Program-made: the position numbers and the translations under genes
Notes under the pieces: generated by a model
Database searches by the model: none
What the model was told of the DNA's origin: nothing
What the model saw: the letters and a program-made list of their open reading frames with translations, nothing else
DNA from: Pholiota molesta
Lineage: Eukaryota > Basidiomycota > Agaricomycetes > Agaricales > Strophariaceae
DNA length: 64,000 nt
NCBI GenBank assembly: GCA_014925825.1
Contig: JACGCK010000123.1
Span: 1-64,000, forward strand
Reading direction: 5' to 3'
In this document: positions 48,265 to 59,651 of the stretch, one piece after another
Layout of the letters: each line of letters opens with the position of its first letter
Numbering within the stretch: the first letter of the stretch is position 1

Positions 48265-48919
48265 AGTAAACTCTTCGTTGAGCTCGCTGTAGCTTATCGT
48301 ACTCCCCTGCCCTTTTATACAAATAATTTCTGCCCCATTGCGGTACTCCACAATAATTCAAACGTAATTCCTCCACAATATTTTGAGGTTCAAGGCATGA
48401 GGCAGTAAAATACGGAATATCTTGCCTCGTTGTTTGAAATATGACTCGTATGCATTTCAATGATGCTCTTTGTTGGATTTTGAGTGTTCTTAAAAATATG
48501 CTAGAGCACTTCAAGCCTTGTTTAAGATACCCGCAGTAGTTTACGGTGATCAGTCTTTATTCCCATCGCGGTACTCCACAATAATTCAAACTAATTCCTC
48601 CACAATAATCCAAAGTTCAAGTCATGAGGCGGTAAAATGTGGAATATCTTGCCTCATTGTCTGAAATATGACTCGTATGCATTTCAATGATGCTCTTTGT
48701 TGGGTTTTGGGTGTTCTTAAAAATGTGCTAGAGCGCTTCAAGCCTCGTTTAAGATATCCGCAGCAGTGACCATGCTTTATTTTCCGCGTCATAGAATCAA
48801 TACCGTCATACGGCCAGGCTCAGTACCACCTTATAAATTCAACATTTGTATGCATCAAGATTCAATTATGCCTAAACCTATCTAAACAATTCCTACTACG
48901 TGAACTAACCGTTCCTATT
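48265..48919. promoter_or_regulatory. Shared divergent promoter of kinase and integrase genes
   Basis: 655 bp separate the two start codons. Most of it is a 228-bp-period direct duplication (see the repeat entry), so each gene faces a nearly equal upstream module. No canonical TATA box could be fixed. Confidence 0.5.
48340..48767. repeat. Two-copy direct repeat, period 228 bp
   Basis: Copy 1 (48340-48539) and copy 2 (48568-48767) both open GCGGTACTCCACAATAATTC and stay alignable to the end (GATAYCCGCAGYAG). They differ by scattered substitutions, so the duplication is old enough to have diverged but was kept between the two divergent genes. Confidence 0.85.
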
Positions 48920-50558
48920 ATGGTGAATAAAAAAGGCGTGAATGGCTCTGGCCAAAAAAACTGTGAGCCATATTCCAAGTGGCTTTGAGTCTGTAGTAAC
49001 TCTTCTAACCGTCCAAAATGTTAACAAAGATCCGCCGGATGAAGAACTTAACAAGACATTGTTAAAGTATTCTCTCCAAGGCCTTCAGCAGACACAGAAG
49101 CTAGCGCGGTTGATTTTGGATCATAATTTGGAGATTGGGTCCGTGTTGCATACACTCACAATTTCCATCTCATATATGCTGAATTTTATTCTACTAAGTA
49201 TATCCAAGCTTAACCAACTAGAACGGAAATTTGACATTCCTTCAGTTCGCCGAAATAAGCTAGCTCCCGAGGAGATCGTCCAAATAGTCCTTGATGAAGT
49301 CGACAAAGACATAACACAGAACAACGGACCTAACTATTTCCAAGGAAGACTCAAAGATCATGGTATTAAAATTCCTCGGTATGTGGTCAAAATATTTATT
49401 GCCTCAGATTGTATTGCTAACCGTCTTTGAGGGTATAAAGGGACCGCATCAGAGGTATTATGCGCGAGCATTATCCAGAAGGTGCAGCAAAGCGATATCC
49501 TGGTACAAAAAAACTTCGCGTCAATCGGCAGCCATTATCGGCGCTTGGACCATACCATGAGATCGCGGCAGATGGGCATGAGAAGTTAGGCGCTCTAGCA
49601 TTGCAGATGGGTGGCCTAGGGCTTCCAATTTATGCCTACCGGGATAAATGGAGTGGTGATTTATTCAAAGCTGATGTTATCCCTGATTGTCGCTCTCCAG
49701 GCGCATGTGGATATCTCTACCTTGATCTTCTTGAGAAGCTCGGAGGTATGTGTATAAGATTAAAAATGGAGCACTAATCAAACAGGTATCGAATTTTAGG
49801 TATGCCGCAACAGCTTAATCTCGACAAAGGATCCGAGATTGGTTGGCAAGTTGCATTTCAAACAAGTCTACGGTGCGCATTCATGTTTGAATTATACTTT
49901 AATTTGATCATTCATCATTTCATGACTTGGGCAGCGACATCTTCGCGCCTCAGATTGACCCGGACTTCTACCCAAGTGTTGCATTGCTAAAAAGTGTTCA
50001 TAACATTGTCATCGAATCATTATGGGGATGGCTTCGTGAAAAAACTGGTTATAATCTACGCGAGGTTATTCTGCAAGGGAAGTCTGACCGACTTATCAAT
50101 CCTGATGTGATTTATCATCGGTGCGTCATGTATAGTGGCTGTCTTCCATGATCTTATCGGTTATATTCAGGCATCTATTCTATTGGATCTTTGTTCCAAT
50201 CGTTCAAACAGCACTTGATGAGTTCTGTGTCTGGTGGAACCAACACACCGTGCGCCGGCAACCCGATAAAGACATGCCTTCTGGTCATGTACCGCAAGAC
50301 GCCCTTGAACATCCTCAGCTATTCGGAGGACTTGACTGTCTCATTCGCTTACCCAAGGACACAGTCGAAAACTTGCGTCAATACCTTGCTGAGGAAGTTG
50401 GACCTAGGGAGAAATTTCAGCAATTCTTTCCAAATGAATTCATGTTAGTAGCCACTCAAGTTCATTCAGCGCTTGGTAGTCCAGAGATATCTTTATTGAC
50501 AGCTTGGAGTATTTTTGCAAAGATGTCCGATGTAATCGAATCAGATCACTTGTTCTGA
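48920..50558 (+). CDS. DDE integrase-core protein (rve-like, transposon-derived)
   Basis: Seven exons: 48920-48962, 49030-49142, 49209-49378, 49441-49745, 49800-49872, 49935-50120, 50171-50558; 425 aa with all phases closing. The first exon (MVNKKGVNGSGQKN) is short but restores the GQKNxPPDEEL opening that I associate with this fungal integrase family. A helix-turn-helix-like region follows (LERKFDIPSVRR, then IPRDRIRGIM). The catalytic core shows HEIAADGHEKLG (first Asp), LNLDKGSEIGWQ (second Asp) and SVHNIVIESLWGWLRE (Glu), plus FVPIVQTALDEFCVWWNQH. This is an RNase H-like strand-transfer fold; the acidic triad is complete, so the enzyme could be active. It should cut or join DNA, perhaps at the inverted repeats outside. 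The downstream ATG at 48942 is in another frame relative to exon 1 and would lose the N-terminal motif. Confidence 0.82.
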
Positions 50559-50770
50559 GAAATATATAGCAGTGTTTTATCTTGGCGTATGCACATATTG
50601 TAAATTTGTATGGGATACAATAGTTAGTATATATTCAATTTTGCGCGCACCTACGCTTCACTAATGCAGTGGCCCGTTGATCTCGATGGATATTTCAGAC
50701 GGGCCAGCAAGCGCAGCCGCGCTCCTCGCTGTGCCTACGCCCACGCGTTTCCGCCGCCCATCGATCTAAT

Positions 50771-50803
<33 letters not shown>

Positions 50804-52277
50804 ACGCAGTGCTTGGGCAGTATCCCAGGAACAGCACCAGTGCGCCATGCAGCCCAAGCTGCTGCCGCATCCGCATCTGCACCTGCGGCCGTCGACTAGC
50901 AACACCAACCTCTGCTCGGATGCCTCGACAATCAGCAGCGGCGTCCGCTGGCAAAACGGCGGCGACGGCGACGACACTGTCCTATTAGCGCCAACTACCA
51001 CGATGTCGCCTCCCACCACATCGACATCCCAATGATTCCATGCTCCGACGATGCCGAAATTCGAATCGACGACTACGCTCTACAATGCAATATCGATGGT
51101 GGCCGCAAGCCTCAAGTAGCCGAAAATGGGTATCGACCATCGAAGATGGCAAGGGGAATGCGAATGCGAGGTTCAAAGTAGTTATAGGTTGGCAAATGTA
51201 GCATAAAACATACACATTACATTGGTTCTCATGCGACTGCGTCTGAAATATAAGGGTGATGGGTCTACCACCAGCATGAGTGAAACGGAAAGGGGTAGGT
51301 CAATTTGAGGTCAATGCCCGATGTTCCATGTTCTCGTCGTGTTACACCCTGCGCTTCGACGAGCGTCCTAATTCCAGCATCAATCCAGCATCACCAGTGA
51401 ATTCTACAAAAGCAGACCTCGCTTCGATGTCCTCTTCACTTGTGCACATCTTATGCACACTCGCCCACACTCATGCACCACTTACTCGTCAATATAGTAC
51501 TCAATATTACCAGCTGTATTTTCTACGCACTCAATACGCATTCCAAACGCACTCAGCAAGTGAGCCTACCTGCGTGAGAATTTGATTATGCAAGTCTCGC
51601 TTCCTCGCACATATCAAAAGCAACGACTTTAAGGTAATATAGAAACAGGGAAGAGGTCCACATTCCCTCAGAATTTTTGCTGATATGTAAACTTCTTATG
51701 TCAAACAATGTGGCAAAATTGGCCGTTTAAGATTTCATTGAGGCAGAGTGACCAGGTCCTAGGCTTAAGTTTTGGGTCAAATGTGACACTCATCATTCAT
51801 GTTACTTAAATGCCACGCAAACTTGAAGAGTGCGCGAAATCTGCATCGACACAATTATCTCGTTAATAACACCGTAGATACATTTGAGATGAGGTATATA
51901 TATCTGGAAAATTGCTTTTGTGGGGGCTGGATGCCGCGGAAATGAGAAATCCCGACGAAGATTATATATGTATAATGTAGTATACATATATAAACACATT
52001 GCACCGTCTATTCCATCGAAATAAAGCGAATACAGAGAACAAGGGCTGGCACCAAGCTGGCACGGCCCAAACAATCTCTCGTGTACCTTGCGGGTAGCCT
52101 GCGGTAGTAGCGTGTACTTATGCGACATTTGTGCAACACTTGCGCGATGGTTGTGTGCAAGTGCGCAAGACACCGCGCAAATATGTGTGTGCCTGATGCT
52201 AAGCATTACATGCAGTTCATACAACCTTCTTATATTAGCAGTAAATTTCCCGAGCTTCAGAGCTCTCCGACATGCAT
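50559..52277. other. Right interior of the 7.2-kb unit, with a GC-rich island
   Basis: The left part (50664-51180) is a GC-rich, codon-like island in otherwise AT-rich DNA, with CGTCGTCGT/GGCGGCGGC runs at about 50771-50803. One frame reads NYHDVASHHIDIPMIPCSDD, so it may be a captured exon fragment. The remainder (51181-52277) has no coding signal and is rich in TATA/ACAC stretches. Confidence 0.35.
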
Positions 52278-52404
52278 CGAACGCGCTCTGAGGAGTGTTT
52301 GATGACTCTCGGCAAAAATGTACTTCGGGACAATGGTGGGAACATATGAAGTGATGTGAAAAGTGAAAACGGAAAATCGAACCGTGTCGGTCTCGCCTAC
52401 CGTA
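52278..52404 (-). repeat. Right inverted repeat of the 7.2-kb unit
   Basis: Inverted partner of 45221-45358; its outer end is at the right edge and is followed by G and then GGCATGTA. Confidence 0.75.
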
Positions 52405-52413
52405 GGGCATGTA

Positions 52414-55188
52414 TGAAGATGGCGAGTTGCGAAATGTAAATTGTACACCCAGATTGAGACCTCATCCGAAGACCTAGCATCAGGATCATATGGATTTGCG
52501 CGCGACGCTCCATGCCTCTATGTACAACCCACAAGCGACGACGCCACAGAACACAGGGGGGTCCGAATGTCAAGTGGTGTAACATATCAGATAGGGTTCG
52601 TTATTCCGGCGGGGCGAGCTTACGGCGTCAGAGGTCTAATGAGTGCGTGCAGAATTTAGTTGAACAATTCTGCTTGATTGTCAAGGCCCGATGGCGGAGC
52701 TTACTTTGCGTATGAGCTAAAGTGGTACCTATTGAATAGTCAAGCATATTTTTGATTCTTGGAGCATACCCGTGGCACGGTGGGGGTAATACACAAAACT
52801 GAAGTTATACCTGCAATCGGGGACAGAAACTTCGGGAATGGCGGGTGAGATGGAATGCAACTCCCAAGTGAAAGCCCATAACGGCGAAACAAACGGCAGG
52901 TAGACATCATACATACGCCAGATAGACGCATTAGGGTCGACAGACTCGGATAGCTACGCTGTTGTGCGATTTGCTTCGGAAGAACTTGCATGAACGAGGG
53001 TGCGCGCGTTTCTTGCACAAGGGTAAGATATGTATTCCATTATGATTTACATTGATAGAAAGAATACAAGTGCAGCCAGCTATCCTAGAACCGGAGTTGA
53101 ACAAGCACAGAACGAATCGAGAATTCGAGCATGACAGGGAGATTCAACGCCCCGAAAATTTCAGAAGTTCAACGGAGAGAATCTGGTGGTTTAGCGACCA
53201 GAAGCATGCGCGAATAGCCCGTAGACTTGATGCTGTGCCGTTTCACGCGCAGTGTCCCAGAGAGCATAGAGAACATGAAAGGAGCCGGCACGTCGACAAC
53301 GCAGGGTGGATTTTACAGAGTTTACGACGACGAGGAGAGGAAGTCGACTGGGAGAGTCCGCACGTGATGAAGCGTCCGAGACAGGAAAAAAGATAAGGGT
53401 AAGGCTATGGGGAATCCCTGGGGAATCCCCTTGCCGTGAATGCCGAGCAGTCCCATCAATTTTAAGATCATTAATAGAAAGGGTTATTTTCACATTGATA
53501 ACCTACAAACTAAATCAAAAGATTTAAAATTTAAATACGTAATGCGAAAATGAGAAAAGGATTGTTTCTTTTCATGAGTGTTTTGGATCGGGCATGTAGT
53601 GGTGACGTTAGAACGATATCGATTGAGTGTAGTGGGACTTTTGTCTGGATAGTGCCAAGTTGTGACGTGCGGTTGTTCACCCAGACTCAGTAAATATAAG
53701 CATCTACGTGTTGAGTAGATTCAGATGAGGGTGAATGATGGCGACGCGCTAGATGGGGGATGAGATGAGGGGCCCTGTGTCGGAGTTGGACTTGTAAGAA
53801 TTTCTGTCTACGTTCTATTCATTGCCTGGTTGGTGCGTTCCCTGCCATTTGCCATTTGGCTCTGCTCCCTTCCCTGCAGCCGTAACGAGACAACAAGTCC
53901 ACCTCCTATCACCCGTGTGCGGGATCAATCCTCAGATTCGGAACATACCAGCGCTCTGTTAGGCTGCAGTGACAAAATGTGATGATTATTTGCCTGCTAT
54001 TCTGCGTCGGATGCTCCCAGCCCTGCCCATATTTGGTGTCTTTCGCCGTGTTCGGGCACCGGTTTATCTCGCGAACCTAATACTTGATGACCCAATCCAC
54101 ACCGCATCGCTTAGTTGTCCGCGCTCCGTTGCTGGATGCGGCGGTGACGAGAGAGATGGTGTAACTCAGCGTTGATTCAGAAGTAGAGCCGGCGGACGAT
54201 CCAATTGACTAAATTTCGTTCCATTCTAATCTGTGCTGTGCCCCTTGACCAAATGCATCGGCAATGAATTGAGTTTACGCTGTTGCGATCTTGTTCAGGC
54301 TGAATTCGCAAACGAATGCGTGACAAGACATCGAAGGCCTTTCCTTCCTTGGATTCTCGTTTGACGCGGTCGCCACCTTCGCCTCAAACCCAAAAGTGCA
54401 ACAGGCTCCTTTGCCCCTTCGCTTCCTTACGCAGCTAGTGATACAAACTACCGAATGCGGCAAGCACCCCCAGCAGCGAATATACTTGGATAGATGTCCT
54501 TCGGTTTTACACGCACTCAGAGTCAGACCAGATGGGTCCATAAGAGCCGAAGGCTAAGTCGGGAAGTGATTCCCCTGTTCGTCCTCTGAGCCATAAGTTG
54601 GAACGGGTTACGTCTGTGCGAGATGCAGAGATGCGCAGCGCGCGTGTCGCTGGGCTGAGCCAGTTCTTTTTTTAAATTGAGCAAAATTTCTCGTGGGTTC
54701 GTGCTTTGCCGCTTTGCAGCGAAAGCAGACTGATCGCCCAACTCCAAGTGCATGCGAGGGTGGGGTGGCTGGTTCTGTTTTAGGCCGCTGGGGCTTTTTG
54801 GGCTTTTTTCCGGAGGTTTAGCAGTGGATGCGGGTGGAAGATCTGACGTGCACCCCCTAGCGTGGGCATGCGCCGGAAAATGATAACCTTGTTTTCATGC
54901 AAATGTGACTAATTTGGGTATATCTGCAATGGACGCATCTGGATATTATTTGCGTGATCCATCCTGTAATCGTCCCGATATATCCAGTGCCCGCCCCCGG
55001 CCTGAGCCTGTACGCTCTACCGTCCGTGACCCGTCCCTCTTTGAATTAGAATCTATCTTTCCAACCTTCCTTTATATCATATCCCTCCTTTTTTTCTTCT
55101 ATTCCGTTCGTTCCCTGGCCGGCCCCTCAACGATCCTCAGTGCCCTTTAACGACCTCCCCACGACGCCCAATCATTTGCCAGTGTGCT
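52414..55188. other. Intergenic region and cyclin promoter, 2.8 kb
   Basis: No gene recognised. The first half carries short frames without domains. From about 54900 the plus strand becomes pyrimidine-rich (CCTCCTTTTTTTCTTC), typical of a fungal promoter and leader just before the cyclin start at 55189. Confidence 0.4.
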
Positions 55189-58100
55189 ATGGCCTTTTAT
55201 ACCGCCGCATCTCACCTGAATCTCGCCCGCACCCCCGACGTATTTACCAACGCCTTTACTCTCCAGAGCTGTCAAGGCTCTTCCGCAGCGTACTCAGCGT
55301 CCAATAGCACCGACGCTGCCTTCTCTTCGTCCGAGTCGTCCTCGTCGAACCCGACGTCACCGTATTCATACAAGACATCCAGGTCGCGGACACACCAACA
55401 CCTAGACAATAGCGCGATGAACGCGACGTCTTCGTCGAATCCTTCTACTGCGGCGGGATCCTCAATACGTGGCGCGGCAGACCTCCTCCAAAACACATTT
55501 GCGCTCGCGAGCAAGCCCTGGCGGACCGCCTCGTCCTCGTCGCTCGCTACAGCCTCTTCCTCAGGTCTGAAACAAGACACAATGCTCACCCCGCCAATGA
55601 CGTCGACGTTCTCTTCGCGGACGATGATGGGCGGTGCGAGTGCCGGCTCCAGTGTAAATGCAGGGATGGGCTATAGTAGCGGCGGCGCGGCGGCGAACTC
55701 GGGATCGACGCTGGCGCCCGCACTAACGTATCCGGGGTCTGGTCCCGGAGCGGCCACTCTCACTACTCCGACGAGCATGGTGGTAGAGGAGGCGACGATA
55801 AGCGCGAACACTAGCGCCGTTAGGCGCAGCGATGAGTCGCACTCGCACCACCAGACCCAGCCGTACCACCACACCCAGCACCAGCAGAGTCAGCCGCACC
55901 AGGAGTACCGCCATCACTCGTCGTACCAACACCCACCACCACCGCAACCCCAAAATCACCACCAGTATCAGCAGGAAGCAGCGTCGCATCAACAACAGCG
56001 AATGACGCTACCTCCGATTGCGCATCTGGAACGACACCTCTCGCACCTACCTCCATGTAAGTATCCCGTCTTCGCTTCGCATTTTGATGTTATTTTCTTG
56101 TCTTGGATCTTTCCAAATGTTTTTGCCCGATTTGACGCGTCCCTAGCCGGCGCTTTCCATTTTCTGCTTCGTCATAGACTCCGATCTTTTTTGTATTTTC
56201 TTCCGCGCTTGCTATTTATCCCTGAACTAGACTCACCATTCCGTTGTAGTAACACCCCCTGCAGACCTACCTTTACCTCAAATACAAATCGCCCTGCCCC
56301 CTCAGTCCAGTGGTATCCCCCCCACGCAAACGCAGGTGCCGATACAAGTGCCACTGCCCTCCCAAACGCGTGTCCAAGTGCCCCTGTCTAAACCCTCGCC
56401 GCAGGAGTTCTACCAATCCACATCGACCCGCACCGAATCATCGCCTGCGGACGCCATGCCTGTTCCTTGTCAACCGACACAGCAGCCGAGCGCACCCCAA
56501 TCCGACCTGCACAAGCACCAACCGCAGGCCGTGCAGCCTAATTATGTGGTCGACTGGCTCGATTTCACCCGCACGCGCTCAGCGCACTTCATCGCGGAGA
56601 AGACGTGCGAGATGATATGCTATCTGTGGTTCGCGACGCCTTCAGCAGCAGGCAGCAGTGTTGGGAAGGCTATCGAGACGCCTCCAGCGACGCCACCCAG
56701 CGAGTCGGCCGTGGTAGCGAATGGAAGCGATGCCCTCTTCGCTTCTCCGGTGTCCCTGCCTGCCGTTGCACCGTCGTCAACCGGAAATTTACCGAAACCG
56801 ACAAACAGCGCGCCGTCGACCCTGCAACTCCGCGCAACGCCTACCTTTGTATCATTCATGCAAAAGCTCCTTGAGACAACCCAGGTGTCACAGAGCGTGA
56901 TCGTGCTGTCGCTGCACTACATTTACCGGCTGAAGGAGAGGAACCAGTATACGCCTGCGCAGCCCGGAAGCGAGTTTCGCATTGCGGTGGCGGGGTTGAT
57001 GATGGGGAATAAGTTTTTGGACGAGTGCGTCTTGTCTCCCTTTCGTTGGGGAGTGGCATTGCTAACCTTGCCCTGTTACCTTTCCTTAGCAACACGTACA
57101 CCAACAAGACCTGGTCCGAAGTCTCTGGGATCGACCTTTCCGAGATCAACCACATGGAACGCGAGTTTCTTTTGGGCGTCGACTTCAACCTCTACGTCGA
57201 CAAGGCCACTTACGAAGCGTGGCTCAACCTACTCAAGGGACTCGTCTTGGCGAAGGAACGCGATTGTCAGCGATTCGGCAGCGGCGCTAGGAGTCATAGG
57301 CATGGGCGTATGGAAGGACGCGACCGCATGGGCAGAGCTGTAGACAGTCGCGCGGAGAGAGAAAGGGAGCGCGAGAGGGAAGAGAGAAAGAGAAAGCTGT
57401 ACGGTAGCACCGGTCCGGCCTCGCGAACATACACCACTGCAAACATCACGTCGTCCACCAATAACAATGCGCGGAGTACCGCGGCGTACAGAAGCCACAC
57501 GCATCATCGCGCGCGCTCGACCTCACCCACGCTCCGCATGAGCTCGTCGACGTCGGCGGCTGTGCTTTCTGTGGCGCCAACGACGACGGCAAGCCATACG
57601 GCAGCGGTGTACTTGCCTTATCCACCGGCCCAACAACAGCAACCTGTTGGCTATGGCCCACCACCTGCGACTGCGCCATCTGGGTATTATCCTCCAGCCA
57701 GCGGGGCTTCAGCTTCGAGTTCGACCTACGCTGCGTATGCGTCGCAAAGTCAATCACAGAACCAAAGTCAAGCGCAAGGATCTTATACTTCCTCGACTTC
57801 GGGCTCCACATATGCACCTGTTCAACCATCTTACCCAACGTCCTCCTCGCACCAACAATACTCACAGCACCCGCACCACACACCGTCCCACGGACCCACT
57901 CAGGCACCTGCGCCGATGCCCGTGTCCATGCCCGCGTACATCTACCCAAGCACAACCCCGTATGCTTCCTACCCATCCGGAACGTCCTCCGCATACACCT
58001 CACCGTCGCCGGCGCCAGCCGCGGTCGCGCCGCTGCATCACGCCCCTCACGCGCACCCCGTCATGCACATCACCACCGCGATTCCGCGTTCTGGATCCAA

Positions 58101-59651
58101 GCGCACGGCGGAGGCCGCTTTCTCGCCTACAAGCGCGTCCTTTGCTCAGGACGTCTCCCTGCCGCCCGCGAAGACGCGCAGCGTGCGGTTGGCGTCGGGG
58201 TCTGGAATCAGTCTGCGCATCCCGGATGTGGTCGCGTCGGGCCAAGGAAGCAGTGCCGGTGGAAGCAGCGCGAGTCCGTTAGAGGGACTTGTAAGCTTTG
58301 AGAGGATGAGTATTGGTGGTAATGCTAGCCGTGGCGCGTCGCCTACCAGAGAGAGAGAAGAAAGGGAGGAGAGGGAGAGAGAAAGAGAAAGAGAAAGAGA
58401 AAGGCAAAGGGGAAGAGAGAGCGTGCTTCCGAAAACGCTGTCGTCGAAGTATTCGTATTCCAACGATGGCAGACGAGGCGCTGGCCCACAGGTCTGTATT
58501 TTTCTTCCTTTTACTCATCTGGTAGCTGGCTGACATGGATATATGCGCGTCTTTTCGTTCAGAACTTATACTTCTATACTCTCGCATGCTCGCCATTGAA
58601 ACCCGAGCCTGCTCCTCCCGTGAACCGCGACGTTTACTTGGACAAAACAGACAGCGACGCTCAGGATATGCGGATGGAGTCTGTCCGGCCTCCTATCAAG
58701 GAGGATGGTGCAGGATATGGGTATCGCAAGGCCAGGCTGCGCTACCACCAGCCTGTACTTCCGTCCAACGCCCCGTACGCGTATGCGGACCTGAATGCGT
58801 CGCGCGGTGTCGGTGTCGGTGTCAGCGCATACAATGCATCTTCATCGAGCTACAACCCATATGCGGCGCCGATTGGGTCCGTTGCTGGATGGCCGGTCTC
58901 TCAGCAGCAACAGCAATATCCCCAACCTCACAATCATCACTTGCAGCATGGAACGCGCCTCGTCGTTCAGAGTGCCGCCACCAGCCCGACGCTGTTGCAG
59001 TCTTCGCAGACAAGTGCGTCCTCTGGCGCGCTGCCCCACTTCCGAGACGATGTGTGGGCCCGGCCTCCCGCGCCTGCCTATCCCACGCAGAGCCAGGTGG
59101 AGGAGGAAGATTCGGATGAGGACGAGGACGAGGACGAGGAAGACGATGGGATGGAGGCGGAGGACGAAGAGGACAAGCAGATGTCATACACCGGCCCGGG
59201 CGCGTACACCGAGTCCCCTCTTACGGTCCATTCCCGAGCACCGCCACCCACCAATTCCTCTGCACCGTCGAGCAAGTCGAGCTCGACGTCGACAGTCATG
59301 TATGCGCCGCGTACACCACCATTAGCCCCTGCGCACCACAACTACCACCAAGTACCGCACGCTACGCACAATGCGCAGTACGACCGCACCCCGCCGTCGG
59401 CGCGTATCCCGTCAGCGCCGTTCGCGAATGCCGGCCCGCCGGGTGTTGGGGTGATGTTTTACGAGGACGGCAGTCCGTTGAGACCTGTGCAGTATGTGCA
59501 CTCGCACACCAGTGCCGCTGGATCGGCGGTCTCGGGAGGATACGCTTATCAGCCACCGGCGACGAGCGGTGGATATCCTACCAGCACGCATGGACAGCAG
59601 CCGTATCATGATGCCCATGGAAATGGGTATTGGTATAACTATGGGCGCTGA
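55189..59651 (+). CDS. Very large Pho80/Clg1-type cyclin
   Basis: Four exons: 55189-56056, 56250-57024, 57090-58491, 58563-59651; 1377 aa and fully open. The first 400 residues are low-complexity (Ser/Thr/Ala, then His/Gln-rich). The cyclin box lies at about 400-595: YVVDWLDFTRTRSAHFIAEK, FVSFMQKLLETTQVSQSVIV, LHYIYRLKERN, FRIAVAGLMMGNKFLDDNTY, TNKTWSEVSGIDLSEINHME and FLLGVDFNLYVD. That pattern fits the Pho80/Pcl/Clg1 cyclins, partners of Pho85-type kinases in nutrient and polarity control. The box is split by a Ser/Pro loop of about 60 residues after YLWF. The C-terminal 780 residues are Ser/Pro/Tyr/Gln-rich with two Arg/Glu tracts (near 57355-57395 and 58350-58410) and an acidic run at about 59100-59180. 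The length is extreme for this family, whose core is about 200-300 aa. Confidence 0.85.

Larger units (their letters stand above)
45215..52413. mobile_element. Candidate 7.2-kb inverted-repeat element with kinase and integrase genes
   Basis: Inverted repeats at 45221-45358 and 52278-52404 match over about 130 bp in opposite orientation, with the shared end TACGGTAGGCGAGACCGACA pointing outward on both sides. An 8-bp direct repeat, GGCATGTA, sits at the outer edge of each (45215-45222 and 52406-52413; its last two bases overlap the left repeat), a plausible target-site duplication. Inside are two intact multi-exon genes in divergent orientation: an alpha-kinase and a DDE integrase-like protein. 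The architecture is a DNA-transposon-like unit with a possible cargo gene. Alternative: two unrelated short repeats that happen to flank a resident gene pair. Confidence 0.5.

Noticed and set aside
48942..49430. Integrase start at ATG 48942 with an unspliced 162-codon product
   Set aside because: That reading gives an unrelated N-terminus and runs through two introns; splicing from 48920 restores the family's opening motif and a clean 425-aa frame.
50735..51019. Minus-strand 94-codon Pro/Cys-rich frame as a small secreted protein
   Set aside because: It comes from the GGC/GTC repeat of the GC-rich island, has no signal peptide, and the opposite strand is equally open.
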